Shown here: piece after piece, positions 49,567 to 56,900 of the stretch
Numbering within the stretch: the stretch's first letter is position 1
Layout: the number at the start of each line of letters is the position of its first letter
Assembly (NCBI RefSeq): GCF_003012775.1
Contig: NZ_PXYG01000008.1
Location: 1-64,000 of the forward strand
Direction: 5' to 3'
DNA: 64,000 bases
Source: Zobellella endophytica
Lineage (GTDB): Bacteria > Pseudomonadota > Gammaproteobacteria > Enterobacterales > Aeromonadaceae
Notes under the pieces: model-generated
The model's database searches: none
Seen by the model: the letters and a program-made list of their open reading frames with translations, nothing else
What the model was told of the DNA's origin: nothing
Position numbers and translations under genes: made by a program

Positions 49567-49872
49567 GCATGCGTGGGCGCCTAACGGCCCTCATCTTCAG
49601 TATCCGGAAGCGAGTGCAGGCCAGATCGCCGCTTTCTGCCTGTTGTCGGACGAGGCGCAGCGCGACGACCGGTGGAAGGGAAGCGGCGGCTTTCCTGCAG
49701 TGACCACAGGATCAACACCGGCCCAAGGCTATCTCCGTGTTTGGGCTCCATCCGCTTGGCGAAGCAGGATCTGGGGAAGCCGGGATGATGCAGGAGGACC
49801 GCCCGCAAGAAAAACCGGCATATCCGGGCGGGAATGCCGGCAAGGCCCGTAGTGGAGCCTTGCCGGCCAGGC
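49567..49872. other. intergenic region between mscS and ohr, with inverted repeat
   Basis: Three hundred bases without a gene I can support. GCCGGCAAGGC (49836-49846) and GCCTTGCCGGC (49857-49867) form a perfect 11-bp stem with a 10-base loop just after the ohr stop; it lacks a T tract but is the likely transcript end for ohr. Confidence 0.55.
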
Positions 49873-50292
49873 TCAGACTTCGACGTGAAGACGGACGTCG
49901 ACGTTATTGCGGGTGGCGTTGGAATAGGGGCAGACCTGGTGGGCCTGGGCGACCAGATCTTGCGCCACCGCCTGATCCAGCCCCGGTAACCGGACGAAAA
50001 GATCGATATCCAGGCCGAAACCGCCGGGGATCTGGCCGATGCCTACCTCGGCGCGGATGCTGGTGTCCTGAGGAATGGCCACCTTGCTCTGGCCCCCGAC
50101 AAACTTGAGGGCTCCGATAAAGCAGGCGGAGTAACCGGCGGCAAACAGTTGTTCGGGGTTGGTGGCCTCACCACCGGCGCCACCCAGTTCCTTGGGGGTG
50201 CTGAGCTTGACCTCCAGGATGCCGTCGGATGACTTGGCGTGGCCGTCACGGCCACCGGTAGCAGTGGCGATAGCTTTGTACAGTACTTGCAT
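49873..50292 (-). CDS. ohr: Ohr, organic hydroperoxide resistance thiol peroxidase
   Basis: The 139-residue OsmC/Ohr protein has the two redox cysteines, Cys57 in GYSACFIGA and Cys121 in HQVCPYSNATR, plus the active-site Arg15 and Glu47. It reduces organic and fatty-acid hydroperoxides with lipoylated electron donors. It lies downstream of ohrR on the same strand, with the OhrR operator between them. Confidence 0.95.
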   Translation of the reverse strand: MQVLYKAIATATGGRDGHAKSSDGILEVKLSTPKELGGAGGEATNPEQLFAAGYSACFIGALKFVGGQSKVAIPQDTSIRAEVGIGQIPGGFGLDIDLFVRLPGLDQAVAQDLVAQAHQVCPYSNATRNNVDVRLHVEV

Positions 50293-50356
50293 GGTGGAAT
50301 CCTCGTATGGTTTTTGGTGGCCCTTGCATCATGGCAACGATGTCGGGAACGAGGTG

Positions 50357-50389
50357 ATATTATCGCGATAAATATTATTGCGATAATAT
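50357..50389. promoter_or_regulatory. OhrR operator
   Basis: ATATTATCGCGATAA (50357-50371) and TTATTGCGATAATAT (50375-50389) are complementary at 14 of 15 positions around a 3-base centre. It sits in the AT-rich ohrR-ohr gap, overlapping where the ohr promoter must be. This is the size and symmetry expected of a MarR/OhrR dimer site. Confidence 0.8.
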
Positions 50390-50416
50390 TATTTTTAGAT
50401 TGTGCTGTTCGATTTT

Positions 50417-50863
50417 CTAGATAAGTTCCTGCAGGGTCTTGCGCACCTCTTCCAGCTGGGCCTTGAGCTTGAGCGCGGCTTCTACATCCAGGCCGCTGGC
50501 GCAAAGCACCTCGCCGGGAATGGTGCCGGCCCGCTGCCGCAGATCCTTACCGGCGTCGGTGAGCCGCAGCTGGATCTTGCGTTCATCGTCCGGGCTCCGT
50601 TGCCGGGTGAGCAGCCCCTGGGCTTCCAGGCGCTTGATGACCGGGCTCAGGGCGCCGAGATCCTGCACCAGCCGTTTGCCCAGTTCGGTAGCGGTGATAC
50701 CATTTTCTTCCCACAGCACCAGCATGATCAGGTATTGCGGGTAGGTGAGGCCCAGGGCTTGCAGCAACGGCTTGTACAGCTTGTTCATGGCCAGGGAAGT
50801 CGAGTAGAGGGCAAAGCAGAGCTGGTTGTCCAGCCTGAGGGCCTCGCAGGAGCGATTGTCCAT
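50417..50863 (-). CDS. ohrR: OhrR, organic-peroxide-sensing MarR repressor
   Basis: The 148-residue MarR protein has the sensing Cys16 in LRLDNQLCFALYS, the OhrR hallmark, and a winged HTH (ITATELGKRLVQDLGALSPV, with DDERKIQLRLTDAG as wing). Oxidation of the Cys releases it from the operator upstream of ohr. A palindrome fitting that role lies 28 bases after its stop. Confidence 0.95.
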   Translation of the reverse strand: MDNRSCEALRLDNQLCFALYSTSLAMNKLYKPLLQALGLTYPQYLIMLVLWEENGITATELGKRLVQDLGALSPVIKRLEAQGLLTRQRSPDDERKIQLRLTDAGKDLRQRAGTIPGEVLCASGLDVEAALKLKAQLEEVRKTLQELI

Positions 50864-50963
50864 CCGGGTTACCTTAATCTGTCATGTTCATTTTCACCCC
50901 GGCACAAGCCGGACTGCGGCGTCTCGGCGCAGCCGTGGTGAGCTGGCGGCTATTATATCCGAT

Positions 50964-51260
50964 CTCATGGCGCTACGGGTGTCGGTGCATGGGGAGGACG
51001 GTGTCCTTCTTCATTCGGCCTTGTCCGTTTCCGCCACCATCATGCTGGCCACGGGCCATTCTGCACCGGCAGATCAAGACCGCCGGGAGCGTATGGAAGA
51101 TCACTTGTCCTGCCAGCACTGGCTGGAGGCCTGCCACCTCGAATTTTCCTATCTGATGGCACCGCTGCTGGTAAAGGGTTTTATCCTGGCGAGCTTGCTC
51201 ATCATTCACCTGGTGCCGCACCGGCTGGCGCAGATGACGGGCTACCGGGACGCGGGCTGA
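50964..51260 (+). pseudogene. mosaic remnant of the GST-mscS pair
   Basis: Bases from about 50964 to 51126 are a diverged copy of GST codons near 110-168 (CGCTACG, TTCTTC, CAGATCAAG and GGAAGATCAC..GTCCTGCCA are recognisable). At the shared 9-mer ACTGGCTGG (51118-51126) it switches to the mscS 5' end; 51118-51228 aligns gap-free with 48314-48424 at 89 of 111 bases. At a CTGG it jumps to the mscS 3' end (51225-51258), which is identical over 34 bases. An open frame MEDHLSCQHWLEACHLEF...RDAG persists but lacks the channel core. Confidence 0.8.
51225..51258 (+). repeat. 34-bp direct repeat, copy 2 (end of mosaic remnant)
   Basis: Identical to 49531-49564. Its minus strand also encodes the last residues (..ASR) and TAG stop of the sigma-54 activator, so a functional gene now ends inside the duplicated segment. 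Confidence 0.92.
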
Positions 51261-52654
51261 TCGCCGATGCCCAAGCGGTATTTCTGCAGCTTGCGCACCA
51301 CGCTTGGCTGGCTGATGGCCAGCCGCTCGGCGATGGCATAGGTGCTGGGCAACTGAGTGCACAGCTCGGCCAGTATGGCCCTTTCACATTCTTCCAGTGC
51401 CGCCTTCAGGCCCTGCCCCGGCGCCAGGGCGGGGGCGGGGGCCGACGGCTGGGGCGCCGGGACAGGGCCCGGCTCCCGCGGGCTCTCCGCCAGGGCGCCG
51501 ATCAGCTCCCCCGGGGCCGACAGCCAGGCCCGCTCCACCCAGTTTTCCAGCTCGCGCACGTTGCCGGGCCAGTCGTTGCCCATCAGCACCGGCCAGACGC
51601 CGGCGTGCAGCATCTTGTGGCCGCCGTAGCGGCGGTTGAGCCGTTGCAGCTGCAGCTCCACCAGGCCGGGGATGTCTTCCCGCCGCTCGCGCAGGGGGGG
51701 GATGGTCACCGGTATCACGTTGAGCCGGTAGTAGAGATCCAGGCGGAAGGAGCCTTCCTCCACCTGCCGGGCCAGGTCCCGGTTGGTGGCCACCACCAGC
51801 CGGAAGTCCACCCGCCGCGGCTGGGTATCGCCCAGCCGGGTGATGGTGCCGTCCTGGATCACCTTGAGTAGCTTGGTCTGCATGGCCAGGGGCAGCTCGC
51901 CTATTTCATCGAGGAAGAGGGTGCCGCCCTCGGCCTGCTCCAGCAGCCCGGCCTTGCCCTGACGGGCGGCGCCGCTGAAGGCGCCGGGCTGGTAGCCGAA
52001 CATCTCCGACTCGAACAGGGAGTCGGGAATAGCGGCGCAGTTGACGTCGATAAAGGGCCCCTGGCGGCGCTGGCTCCAGCGGTGCAGCTGGCGGGCGAAG
52101 GCGGTCTTGCCCACCCCCGACTCGCCCAGCATCAGCACGGTGGCGTCGGTCGGCGCCACCCTCTTCAGCAACTGCGCCACTTCCCGCAGCAACTGGCTCT
52201 GCGCTTCCAGCTCGTCCAGCTCCAGCTCTTCCCCCAGGGAGGGGGCATTGCCCCGCTTGAGGTGTTCGCTGAAGCGGCGCTGCAGCAGGGCGTATTCGTC
52301 CTGCAGCAGCTGCAGGTCGGTGAGATCCCGGGAGCGGCTGACGACGCGACTCAGCCGGCCCTGCTCGAAGATGGGAAAGGCCTCGGCGATCACCCGCCGG
52401 CCGGTGGCGGTGTGTTGCATCAGCTGGGCCGGGCGACCGGTGCGGATCACCTCCAGGGTGACCGAGGGCGAGAGCACGCCCCGGCGTTCCAGCTCCTGCA
52501 CCGTGGTGGCGCACAGCTCTTCCGGACTCAGGCCGTAGACGGCGGTACTGCCGGGGCTGACCTTGAGCACCCGGCCCCCGGCGTCGGTCAGGAACAGGTG
52601 GTCCTGGGCGGTGGCGATGATGGTGTCGAGCACCAGGCGGTCCGTTTGCGACAT
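51242..52654 (-). CDS. sigma-54-dependent activator with PAS domain and TyrR-like HTH
   Basis: The 470-residue enhancer-binding protein has an N-terminal PAS domain (about 10-115), an AAA+ domain with Walker A GESGVGKT, the sigma-54 loop as GAFSGA instead of GAFTGA, Walker B GGTLFLDEIGE and GNDWPGNVRELENWV, and a short C-terminal HTH (YAIAERLAISQPSVVRKLQK). AGGA lies 7 bases before the ATG at 52654; 8 further codons upstream are possible. It is divergent from the gbuA operon, which has a -24/-12 promoter. The last codons lie in a duplicated mscS fragment. Confidence 0.93.
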   Translation of the reverse strand: MSQTDRLVLDTIIATAQDHLFLTDAGGRVLKVSPGSTAVYGLSPEELCATTVQELERRGVLSPSVTLEVIRTGRPAQLMQHTATGRRVIAEAFPIFEQGRLSRVVSRSRDLTDLQLLQDEYALLQRRFSEHLKRGNAPSLGEELELDELEAQSQLLREVAQLLKRVAPTDATVLMLGESGVGKTAFARQLHRWSQRRQGPFIDVNCAAIPDSLFESEMFGYQPGAFSGAARQGKAGLLEQAEGGTLFLDEIGELPLAMQTKLLKVIQDGTITRLGDTQPRRVDFRLVVATNRDLARQVEEGSFRLDLYYRLNVIPVTIPPLRERREDIPGLVELQLQRLNRRYGGHKMLHAGVWPVLMGNDWPGNVRELENWVERAWLSAPGELIGALAESPREPGPVPAPQPSAPAPALAPGQGLKAALEECERAILAELCTQLPSTYAIAERLAISQPSVVRKLQKYRLGIGDQPASR

Positions 52655-52690
52655 GGCGGCGTCCTGCGGGTGATGCATGAATGAATTAAT

Positions 52691-52706
52691 GATACAAATA
52701 TGTATC
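52691..52706. promoter_or_regulatory. candidate enhancer site for the sigma-54 activator
   Basis: GATACA-AATA-TGTATC is a perfect 6+6 palindrome 74 bases upstream of the -24 element, at the usual distance for an activator site, in the gap between activator and operon. The TyrR-like HTH would bind such a short palindrome. Assignment is inference. Confidence 0.55.
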
Positions 52707-52779
52707 GAAAAGGGCGAGCTGTCGATTCAATATTGCATCATTAGATTTTTAACTCCTTTAAAATCAAATAAATAAAAAC

Positions 52780-52795
52780 TGGCACGCTAACTGCT
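52780..52795 (+). promoter_or_regulatory. sigma-54 (-24/-12) promoter of the gbuA operon
   Basis: TGGCACGCTAACTGCT has the invariant GG (52781-52782) and GC (52793-52794) exactly 12 bases apart and matches the TGGCACG-N4-TTGCW consensus but for one base. The predicted start of transcription is near 52806, about 52 bases before the gbuA ATG. Confidence 0.85.
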
Positions 52796-52857
52796 CTATC
52801 AGGGGAAAGGAAACCACGGCCTCAGGCACAGTGCCCGGCCCGCTGCAGGAGAATCCC

Positions 52858-53817
52858 ATGAGCAAGCGTGAACCCCCCTTCAACCAGCCCCTGGGCGGCA
52901 ACGAGATGCCTCGCTTCGGCGGCCCCGCCACCATGATGCGGCTGCCCACCCAGCAGGATGCGAGCGGCCTGGACGCCGCCTTCGTCGGGGTGCCCTTCGA
53001 CATCGGCACCTCCAACCGGCCCGGCGCCCGGCTGGCGCCGCGCCAGATCCGCGACGAGTCGCGCATGCTCAGGCCCTACAACATGGCCACCCGCGCCGCG
53101 CCCTTCGACAGCCTGCAGGTGGCGGACATCGGCGACGTGCCCATCAATACCTTCAACCTGCAGAAGAGCATGGGCATCATCGAATCCTTCTACGATCAGG
53201 TGCTGGAGCACGGTTGCCGGCCGCTGACCCTGGGCGGCGACCACACCATCGCCCTGCCGATACTGCGTGCCATGAAGAAGAAATACGGCCCGGTGGGGCT
53301 CATCCACGTGGATGCCCACGCCGACATCAACGACCACATGTTCGGCGAGAAGATCGCCCACGGCACCCCCTTCCGGCGGGCGGTGGAAGAGGGGCTGCTC
53401 GACGGCGAGCGGGTGGTGCAGGTAGGCCTGCGTGGCACCGGCTACGCGGCGGACGACTTCGACTGGAGCCGGGAGCAGGGCTTTCGGGTGGTGCCCGCCG
53501 AGGAATGCTGGCACCGCTCGCTGGTCGGGCTGATGGAGGAGGTGCGCGCCAGGGTGGGCGGCGGCCCCGTCTACATCAGCTTCGACATCGACGGCATCGA
53601 TCCCGCCTACGCGCCGGGCACCGGCACCGTGGAGATCGCCGGCCTGACCGTGCCCCAGGCGCTGGAAATCATCCGCGGCTGCTGGGGGCTGGATATCGTC
53701 GGCGGCGATCTGGTCGAGGTGTCGCCACCCTATGATCCCAGCGGCAACACCGCCCTGCTGGCGGCCAACCTGCTGTACGAAATGCTGTGTGTGCTGCCCG
53801 GGGTCGAGCGGCGCTGA
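52858..53817 (+). CDS. gbuA: guanidinobutyrase (agmatinase/ureohydrolase family)
   Basis: The 319-residue Mn-dependent ureohydrolase has the metal ligands in GGDHT (His129), DAHAD (152, 154, 156) and SFDIDGID (Asp243, Asp245). The N-terminal QPLGGNEMPRFGGPATMMRL and the overall length recall Pseudomonas GbuA, which splits 4-guanidinobutyrate into GABA and urea. The neighbours aruI and kauB make the preceding steps, supporting guanidinobutyrase over agmatinase or guanidinopropionase. It is first gene behind the sigma-54 promoter. Confidence 0.9.
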   Translation: MSKREPPFNQPLGGNEMPRFGGPATMMRLPTQQDASGLDAAFVGVPFDIGTSNRPGARLAPRQIRDESRMLRPYNMATRAAPFDSLQVADIGDVPINTFNLQKSMGIIESFYDQVLEHGCRPLTLGGDHTIALPILRAMKKKYGPVGLIHVDAHADINDHMFGEKIAHGTPFRRAVEEGLLDGERVVQVGLRGTGYAADDFDWSREQGFRVVPAEECWHRSLVGLMEEVRARVGGGPVYISFDIDGIDPAYAPGTGTVEIAGLTVPQALEIIRGCWGLDIVGGDLVEVSPPYDPSGNTALLAANLLYEMLCVLPGVERR

Positions 53818-53872
53818 AGGATGTTGCCGCTGCACCCGGCGGCAGCCACTATAAACAAAGGAGTGTAATCTG

Positions 53873-55261
53873 ATGTCTTCTTCTCTGGAGGCCGCCGGCG
53901 GCCATGCAACTTCCAAGGGCGGTCGTCTGAACCGCCGCGGACTGCTCAAATTCCTGCTGCCCTCGCTGCTCGGGGTTGGCATGTTCTTGGTGCCCATCAG
54001 CCAGGGGGACCAGGTCACCATCGGCCTGGGGCTGATGGCCGACTGGCTCAAGGCGGCCCTGGGCGACAGCCTGCCGGCGGTGGCGGTGGCCATCCTCTGC
54101 CTGTCGGTGCTGCTCACCGCCCTGGTCAAGCTGGCCAAGCCCGGCTGGGCCCGGGACGGGGCCTGGCATGAGGTCTTCGACGTGGGGCCGGTCTGGTTCG
54201 GCCTGCGGGTGCTGGGTGCCCTGTTCGGGCTGATGGCCCTGTTCCAGTTCGGACCGGAATTTATCTGGAACCGCAACACCGGCGGCGTGGTGCTGCTGGA
54301 TCTGGCGCCGGTGCTGCTCACCTTTTTCTTCTTCGCCGCCCTGCTGTTGCCCTTCCTGGTGGACTTCGGGCTGATGGAGTTCATCGGCGCCCTGGTGAGC
54401 AAGCCGTTCCGCTTTATCTTCCGCCTGCCCGGCCGCAGCGCCATCGACGCCACCGCCTCCTGGCTGGGTTCGGGCACCGTCGGGGTGCTGATCACCGCCC
54501 AGCAGTACGAGAAAGGCTTTTATACCCGGCGGGAGGCGGCGGTGATCGCCACCAACTTCTCGGTGGCCTCCATCGCCTTCAGCCTGCTGATCACCACCTT
54601 CGTCGGCCTGAACCATATGTTCATCCAGTTCTACTTCACCGTGGTGGTGGCCGGCCTGGCCGCGGCGGTGATCATCCCCCGGCTGCCGCCCCTGTCGTGC
54701 AAGCCAGACACCTACTACGAGCCGGCGGGCTGCCAGATCGCCGAAACCGCCCCCGGCGGCAAGGGCGTGCTGCGCTACAGCCTGGAGCTGGCGGTGGCCC
54801 GCGCCGAGCAGGCCCCGGGTCCGGTCCGGCTGGCCCGGAGCGCCCTGTTCAACGTGGTGGACATCTTCCTGGCGCTGTTGCCGCTGGTGATGGCCATCGG
54901 CACCGTCTCCCTGGTGCTGGCGGAATACACTCCGCTGTTCACCTGGCTGTCCTACCCCATGATCCCGCTGCTGGAGTGGCTGCGCCTGCCCGAGGCGGCG
55001 GCCGCGGCGCCGGCCACCCTGGTGGGCTTCGCCGACATGTTTCTGCCGGCGGTGCTGGCCAAGGGCATCGAGAGCGAGCTGACCCGCTTCGTGGTGGCCT
55101 GCCTGTCGCTGACCCAACTGGTGTACATGTCGGAAGTGGGCGCCCTGCTGCTGAAGTCCAGGATACCGCTCAAACTGTGGGAGTTGCTGGTGATCTTCCT
55201 GCTGCGCACCCTGATCACCCTGCCCATCATCGCCCTGATGGCCCACCTGTTCTTCTTCTGA
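53873..55261 (+). CDS. YjiH-family membrane protein (nucleoside-recognition/GATE domain), putative guanidino-compound transporter
   Basis: The 462-residue protein has about ten to eleven membrane helices; the GATE-type segments are GRSAIDATASWLGSGTVGVLI and FADMFLPAVLAKGIESELTR. YjiH proteins are uncharacterised transporters. Between guanidinobutyrase and 2-ketoarginine decarboxylase genes it may import or export arginine, 2-ketoarginine or guanidinobutyrate; this is a context inference. AGGAG precedes the start. Confidence 0.8.
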   Translation: MSSSLEAAGGHATSKGGRLNRRGLLKFLLPSLLGVGMFLVPISQGDQVTIGLGLMADWLKAALGDSLPAVAVAILCLSVLLTALVKLAKPGWARDGAWHEVFDVGPVWFGLRVLGALFGLMALFQFGPEFIWNRNTGGVVLLDLAPVLLTFFFFAALLLPFLVDFGLMEFIGALVSKPFRFIFRLPGRSAIDATASWLGSGTVGVLITAQQYEKGFYTRREAAVIATNFSVASIAFSLLITTFVGLNHMFIQFYFTVVVAGLAAAVIIPRLPPLSCKPDTYYEPAGCQIAETAPGGKGVLRYSLELAVARAEQAPGPVRLARSALFNVVDIFLALLPLVMAIGTVSLVLAEYTPLFTWLSYPMIPLLEWLRLPEAAAAAPATLVGFADMFLPAVLAKGIESELTRFVVACLSLTQLVYMSEVGALLLKSRIPLKLWELLVIFLLRTLITLPIIALMAHLFFF

Positions 55262-55271
55262 GGGAGTGACC

Positions 55272-56891
55272 ATGACCCAGATTGACACCACCTGCGCCGG
55301 CCTGCTGATCCGGCTGCTGCGCGACCGTTACGGGGTGGACACCCTGTTCGGCATCCCCGGGGTGCACACCATAGAGCTGTACCGGGGGTTGGCGGAGAGC
55401 GGCCTGCGCCACCTGACGCCCCGCCACGAGCAGGGGGCGGGCTTTATGGCCGACGGTTACGCCCGCGCCAGCGGCAAGCCCGGGGTCTGCCTGATCATCA
55501 CCGGCCCGGGTATGACCAACATCGCCACCGCCATGGGCCAGGCCCTGGCGGACTCCATCCCCATGCTGGTGATCTCCAGCGTCAACCGGCGCGACACCCT
55601 GGGGCTGGGCCAGGGCCGGCTGCACGAGCTGCCCGGCCAGCAACAGCTGATGGCCGGGGTGGCCCGCTTCAGCCACACCCTGCTCGACCCGGCCACCCTG
55701 CCCGAGGTGCTGGACCGGGCCTTCGCGGTGTTCAACGGTGCCCGGCCGGGGCCGGTGCACATCGAGATCCCCATCGATCTGCTGCCGGCCCCGGTGCGGG
55801 CCGTCGCGCCCCGGCCCGCGCCCGCCCTGTACCGGGCGGCGCCGGATCCCCGCGGACTGGCCCAGGCGGCGGCCTGGCTGCGCGAGGCGCAGCGGCCGCT
55901 GCTGCTGCTCGGCGGCGGCTGCGTCGAGGCGCCGGAAGCGGCCCGGGCCCTGGTGACGCGGCTGGATGCGCCGGCGGCGACCACTATCAACGCCAAGGGC
56001 CTGCTGGGGCGGGACCACCCGCTGGATCTGGGCGCCAACACCGCCCTGCCGGCGGTGCGCGCCCTGGCCCGGGAGGCGGACGTGATCCTGGCGGTGGGCA
56101 CCGAACTGGGCGAGACCGACTACGACGTGGTGTTCGACGACGGCTTCCGGCTGGACGGCAGGCTGATCCGTATCGATATCGATCCCGAGCAACTGGTGCG
56201 CAACCAGCGCCTGGCGCTGGGGCTGGTGGCCGACGCCGGCCGCAGCCTGGAACTGCTGCTCGAACACTTTCCCGCGCCCCTGAACCGGGGCGGGGCCGAG
56301 CGGGTGCGGGCCGCCCGCCAGGAACTGGCGTTGGCGACGGATCCGGCCTTCGCCCCCTATGTGCCGCTGTTCGACACCCTGCGCGAACTACTGCCCGAGG
56401 CGATATTGGTGGGGGATTCCACCGCCACCGTCTATGCCGGCAACCATCTGGTGAGCCAGCCCGAGCCCCGGCGCTACTTCAACGCTTCTACCGGCTACGG
56501 CACCCTGGGCTACGGCCTGCCGGCGGCGCTGGGCGCGGCCCTGGCCAAACCCGAGCTGCCGGTGGTGGCGCTGGTGGGCGACGGCGGCATCATGTTTACC
56601 CTGAGCGAGCTGGCCACGGCGGTGGAGGCGGGCATTCCGGTGGTGATACTGCTGTGGCACAACCAGGGCTACGAGGAGATCCGCCGCTACATGGACCACT
56701 ACGGCGTGAGCCGGGTGGGGGTGGACATCTGGGCGCCGGACTTCCAGCAGTTGGCCTCCGGCTTCGGTTGCCGTGCGACCCGGGTGGACAACCCGGAGGC
56801 GCTGGCCCGGGCCCTGGCCACGCGGCCCCTCGACGGCCCCCTGCTGGTGGAGATAGACGCCGCCGGCTGGAGCCGGGCGATGGCGGGATAA
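55272..56891 (+). CDS. aruI: 5-guanidino-2-oxopentanoate (2-ketoarginine) decarboxylase, ThDP-dependent
   Basis: The 539-residue ThDP enzyme has the catalytic Glu in RHEQGAGFMADGYAR, a central FAD/DHS-like domain (GARPGPVHIEIPIDLLPAPV) and the C-terminal ThDP motif beginning GDGGIMFTLSELATAVEAG with the closing WHNQGYEEI. General annotation would call it acetolactate-synthase-like; the gbuA and aldehyde dehydrogenase neighbours point to AruI, which decarboxylates 2-ketoarginine to 4-guanidinobutyraldehyde. AGGGAG lies 5 bases before the ATG at 55272. Confidence 0.85.
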   Translation: MTQIDTTCAGLLIRLLRDRYGVDTLFGIPGVHTIELYRGLAESGLRHLTPRHEQGAGFMADGYARASGKPGVCLIITGPGMTNIATAMGQALADSIPMLVISSVNRRDTLGLGQGRLHELPGQQQLMAGVARFSHTLLDPATLPEVLDRAFAVFNGARPGPVHIEIPIDLLPAPVRAVAPRPAPALYRAAPDPRGLAQAAAWLREAQRPLLLLGGGCVEAPEAARALVTRLDAPAATTINAKGLLGRDHPLDLGANTALPAVRALAREADVILAVGTELGETDYDVVFDDGFRLDGRLIRIDIDPEQLVRNQRLALGLVADAGRSLELLLEHFPAPLNRGGAERVRAARQELALATDPAFAPYVPLFDTLRELLPEAILVGDSTATVYAGNHLVSQPEPRRYFNASTGYGTLGYGLPAALGAALAKPELPVVALVGDGGIMFTLSELATAVEAGIPVVILLWHNQGYEEIRRYMDHYGVSRVGVDIWAPDFQQLASGFGCRATRVDNPEALARALATRPLDGPLLVEIDAAGWSRAMAG

Positions 56892-56900
56892 GGAGGACGC

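Noticed and set aside
53849-55291. A 480-codon minus-strand frame opposite the YjiH gene
   Set aside because: Gly/Gln/His-rich shadow frame without a ribosome site; the plus-strand membrane protein is clearly the gene.
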